This document shows positions 63,140 through 64,000 of a stretch of 64,000 bases of DNA, in pieces. Source of the DNA: Mesorhizobium terrae (GTDB lineage Bacteria; Pseudomonadota; Alphaproteobacteria; Rhizobiales; Rhizobiaceae); contig NZ_CP044218.1 of the NCBI RefSeq assembly GCF_008727715.1, positions 806,001 through 870,000 of the forward strand, given 5' to 3'. The translations under genes and the position numbers were made by a program. Below the pieces are notes generated by a model. That model worked only from the letters and a program-made list of their open reading frames with translations. It was not told the origin of the DNA and did no database searches. Position 1 is the first letter of the stretch. The number at the start of each line of letters is the position of its first letter.

Positions 63140-64000
63140 CTAGGCTGCCTTGCCCCGACGCAGTTCAGCCGGCTTTTCGCCGCCATAGGCCCAGTCGAGC
63201 AGCTTGACCGTGTGCACCACGGGCAGTTTCGCCGCCGAACCGATCTGGGCGATGCAGCCGATATTGCCGGTGGCGACCACTTCGGCACCGGTGGCGGCGA
63301 TGTTCTTCACCTTGCGTTCGAGCAACCGGGCCGAGATTTCCGGTTGCAGGATGTTGTAGGTGCCGGCCGAGCCGCAGCACAGATGCCCTTCGCGCGGCTC
63401 TTTCACGACAAAGCCGGCGCGGGTGAGCAGGTCCTTCGGCTGGCGGGTGATCTTCTGGCCGTGCTGCATCGAACAGGCGGAATGATAGGCAACCACCGTA
63501 CCCGGCTTGCGCGTTGGTTCAGGCAAATCAAGCATCGCCAGATATTCGGTGACATCCTTGGCCAATGCCGAAACGCGCGCTGCCTTCTCGGCATAGGCCG
63601 GATCGAGCCTCAGCATGAAGCCGTAATCCTTGATCGTCGTGCCGCAACCGGACGCGGTGACGACGATGGCATCGAGCCCCTCGCCTTCGATCTCGCGCGT
63701 CCATGCATCGATATTCTGCCGTGCGGAGGCGAGCGCCGCCTCCTCGTGGCCCATGTGGTGGACGAGCGAGCCGCAACAGCCTTCGCCTTTGGGCGTCACC
63801 GTCTCGACGCCGAGGCGGTTGAGCAGCGAAACCGTTGCCTCGTTGATACCCGGTTCCAGCACCTGCTGCGCGCAGCCGGCCAGCAGCGCGACTCGCCCTC
63901 GCTTCTCACTCGTCGGCACTTTCCGCGCGCCTGGCCGCGCCAGCGGCGTGGGCACCGAAGCCGGTGCCAGCTTCAGCATGGCCGCCAGCGGCTTCAATGC
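63140..64000 (-). CDS. glcF: Glycolate oxidase iron-sulfur subunit (partial, 5' end outside the window)
   Basis: The C-terminal 286 residues of GlcF, open at the window edge. Two CCG domains are visible, with GEGCCGSLVHHMGHEEAAL and HLCCGSAGTYNILQPEIS, and VAYHSACSMQHGQ and TGNIGCIAQI. The N-terminal 4Fe-4S ferredoxin part would lie beyond position 64000. With GlcD and GlcE it oxidises glycolate to glyoxylate. Confidence 0.92.
   Translation of the reverse strand, partial: ALKPLAAMLKLAPASVPTPLARPGARKVPTSEKRGRVALLAGCAQQVLEPGINEATVSLLNRLGVETVTPKGEGCCGSLVHHMGHEEAALASARQNIDAWTREIEGEGLDAIVVTASGCGTTIKDYGFMLRLDPAYAEKAARVSALAKDVTEYLAMLDLPEPTRKPGTVVAYHSACSMQHGQKITRQPKDLLTRAGFVVKEPREGHLCCGSAGTYNILQPEISARLLERKVKNIAATGAEVVATGNIGCIAQIGSAAKLPVVHTVKLLDWAYGGEKPAELRRGKAA

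Overview
The window reads as a high-GC alphaproteobacterium of the order Hyphomicrobiales, most likely Mesorhizobium or a close relative. The chromosomal half (about 40.8-64 kb) carries guaA, hisS-hisZ-hisG, katG/oxyR, rsmB, aqpZ, arginase/ornithine cyclodeaminase and glcF, plus short palindromic intergenic repeats of the kind scattered through rhizobial genomes. The left half (1 to about 40.8 kb) looks like one end of an integrative and conjugative element (ICE) whose integrase lies directly against the 3' end of guaA.

Region 1 (1-8.4 kb, all minus strand) is conserved ICE backbone. It holds two DUF736 proteins, a TraF-type signal peptidase, a DUF2840 protein, a RepA-family initiator with iteron-like repeats inside the gene, a small winged-helix excisionase-like protein (RdfS-like), a two-frame gene matching the frameshift-fused excision activator FseA, a QseM-like DUF2285 antiactivator, a ParB-like protein, DUF2958 and ArdC. 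The far end of the element, with relaxase and mating-pair genes, is outside the window.

Region 2 (8.8-38.5 kb) is metabolic cargo that appears to be built around carbon-phosphorus chemistry. An IclR-controlled plus-strand operon begins with a PEP mutase (EDK-x5-NS motif intact), then an aminotransferase, a nucleotidyltransferase of the phosphocholine/aminoethylphosphonate cytidylyltransferase type, a CDP-alcohol phosphotransferase, a SelA-like PLP enzyme, an SDR, an amine/amino-acid oxidase, a second aminotransferase, an EamA exporter and a methyltransferase. No phosphonopyruvate decarboxylase is present, so the expected early product is phosphonoalanine rather than aminoethylphosphonate. On its left is a module of alanine racemase, exporter, saccharopine-dehydrogenase-like enzyme, C45 acyltransferase and an amino-acid ABC importer lacking its ATPase. 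On its right lies a catabolic half: a Ugp-like ABC importer with an alkaline-phosphatase-superfamily phosphodiesterase and a TauD-type dioxygenase, divergent from a LysR regulator, aminotransferase and PEP-mutase-like hydrolase with Thr at the diagnostic position. That last trio matches the palR-palB-palA (phosphonoalanine to pyruvate plus phosphate) arrangement. A RidA protein closes it. The same element therefore seems able both to make and to degrade a phosphonoalanine-type compound, under two regulators.

Region 3 (38.8-40.8 kb) has an AlpA-type protein, the guaA-side tyrosine integrase and a set of TGACGGTAC repeats. Two different excisionase-like genes in one element, with an integrase at guaA, fit the tripartite ICEs of Mesorhizobium (IntS/IntG/IntM).

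Region 4 (40.8-64 kb) is ordinary chromosome. Its points of interest are a FolD paralogue with Gln in place of the catalytic Lys, a VOC gene inside a translationally coupled his operon, and a pair of 36-bp direct repeats around an EthD gene.
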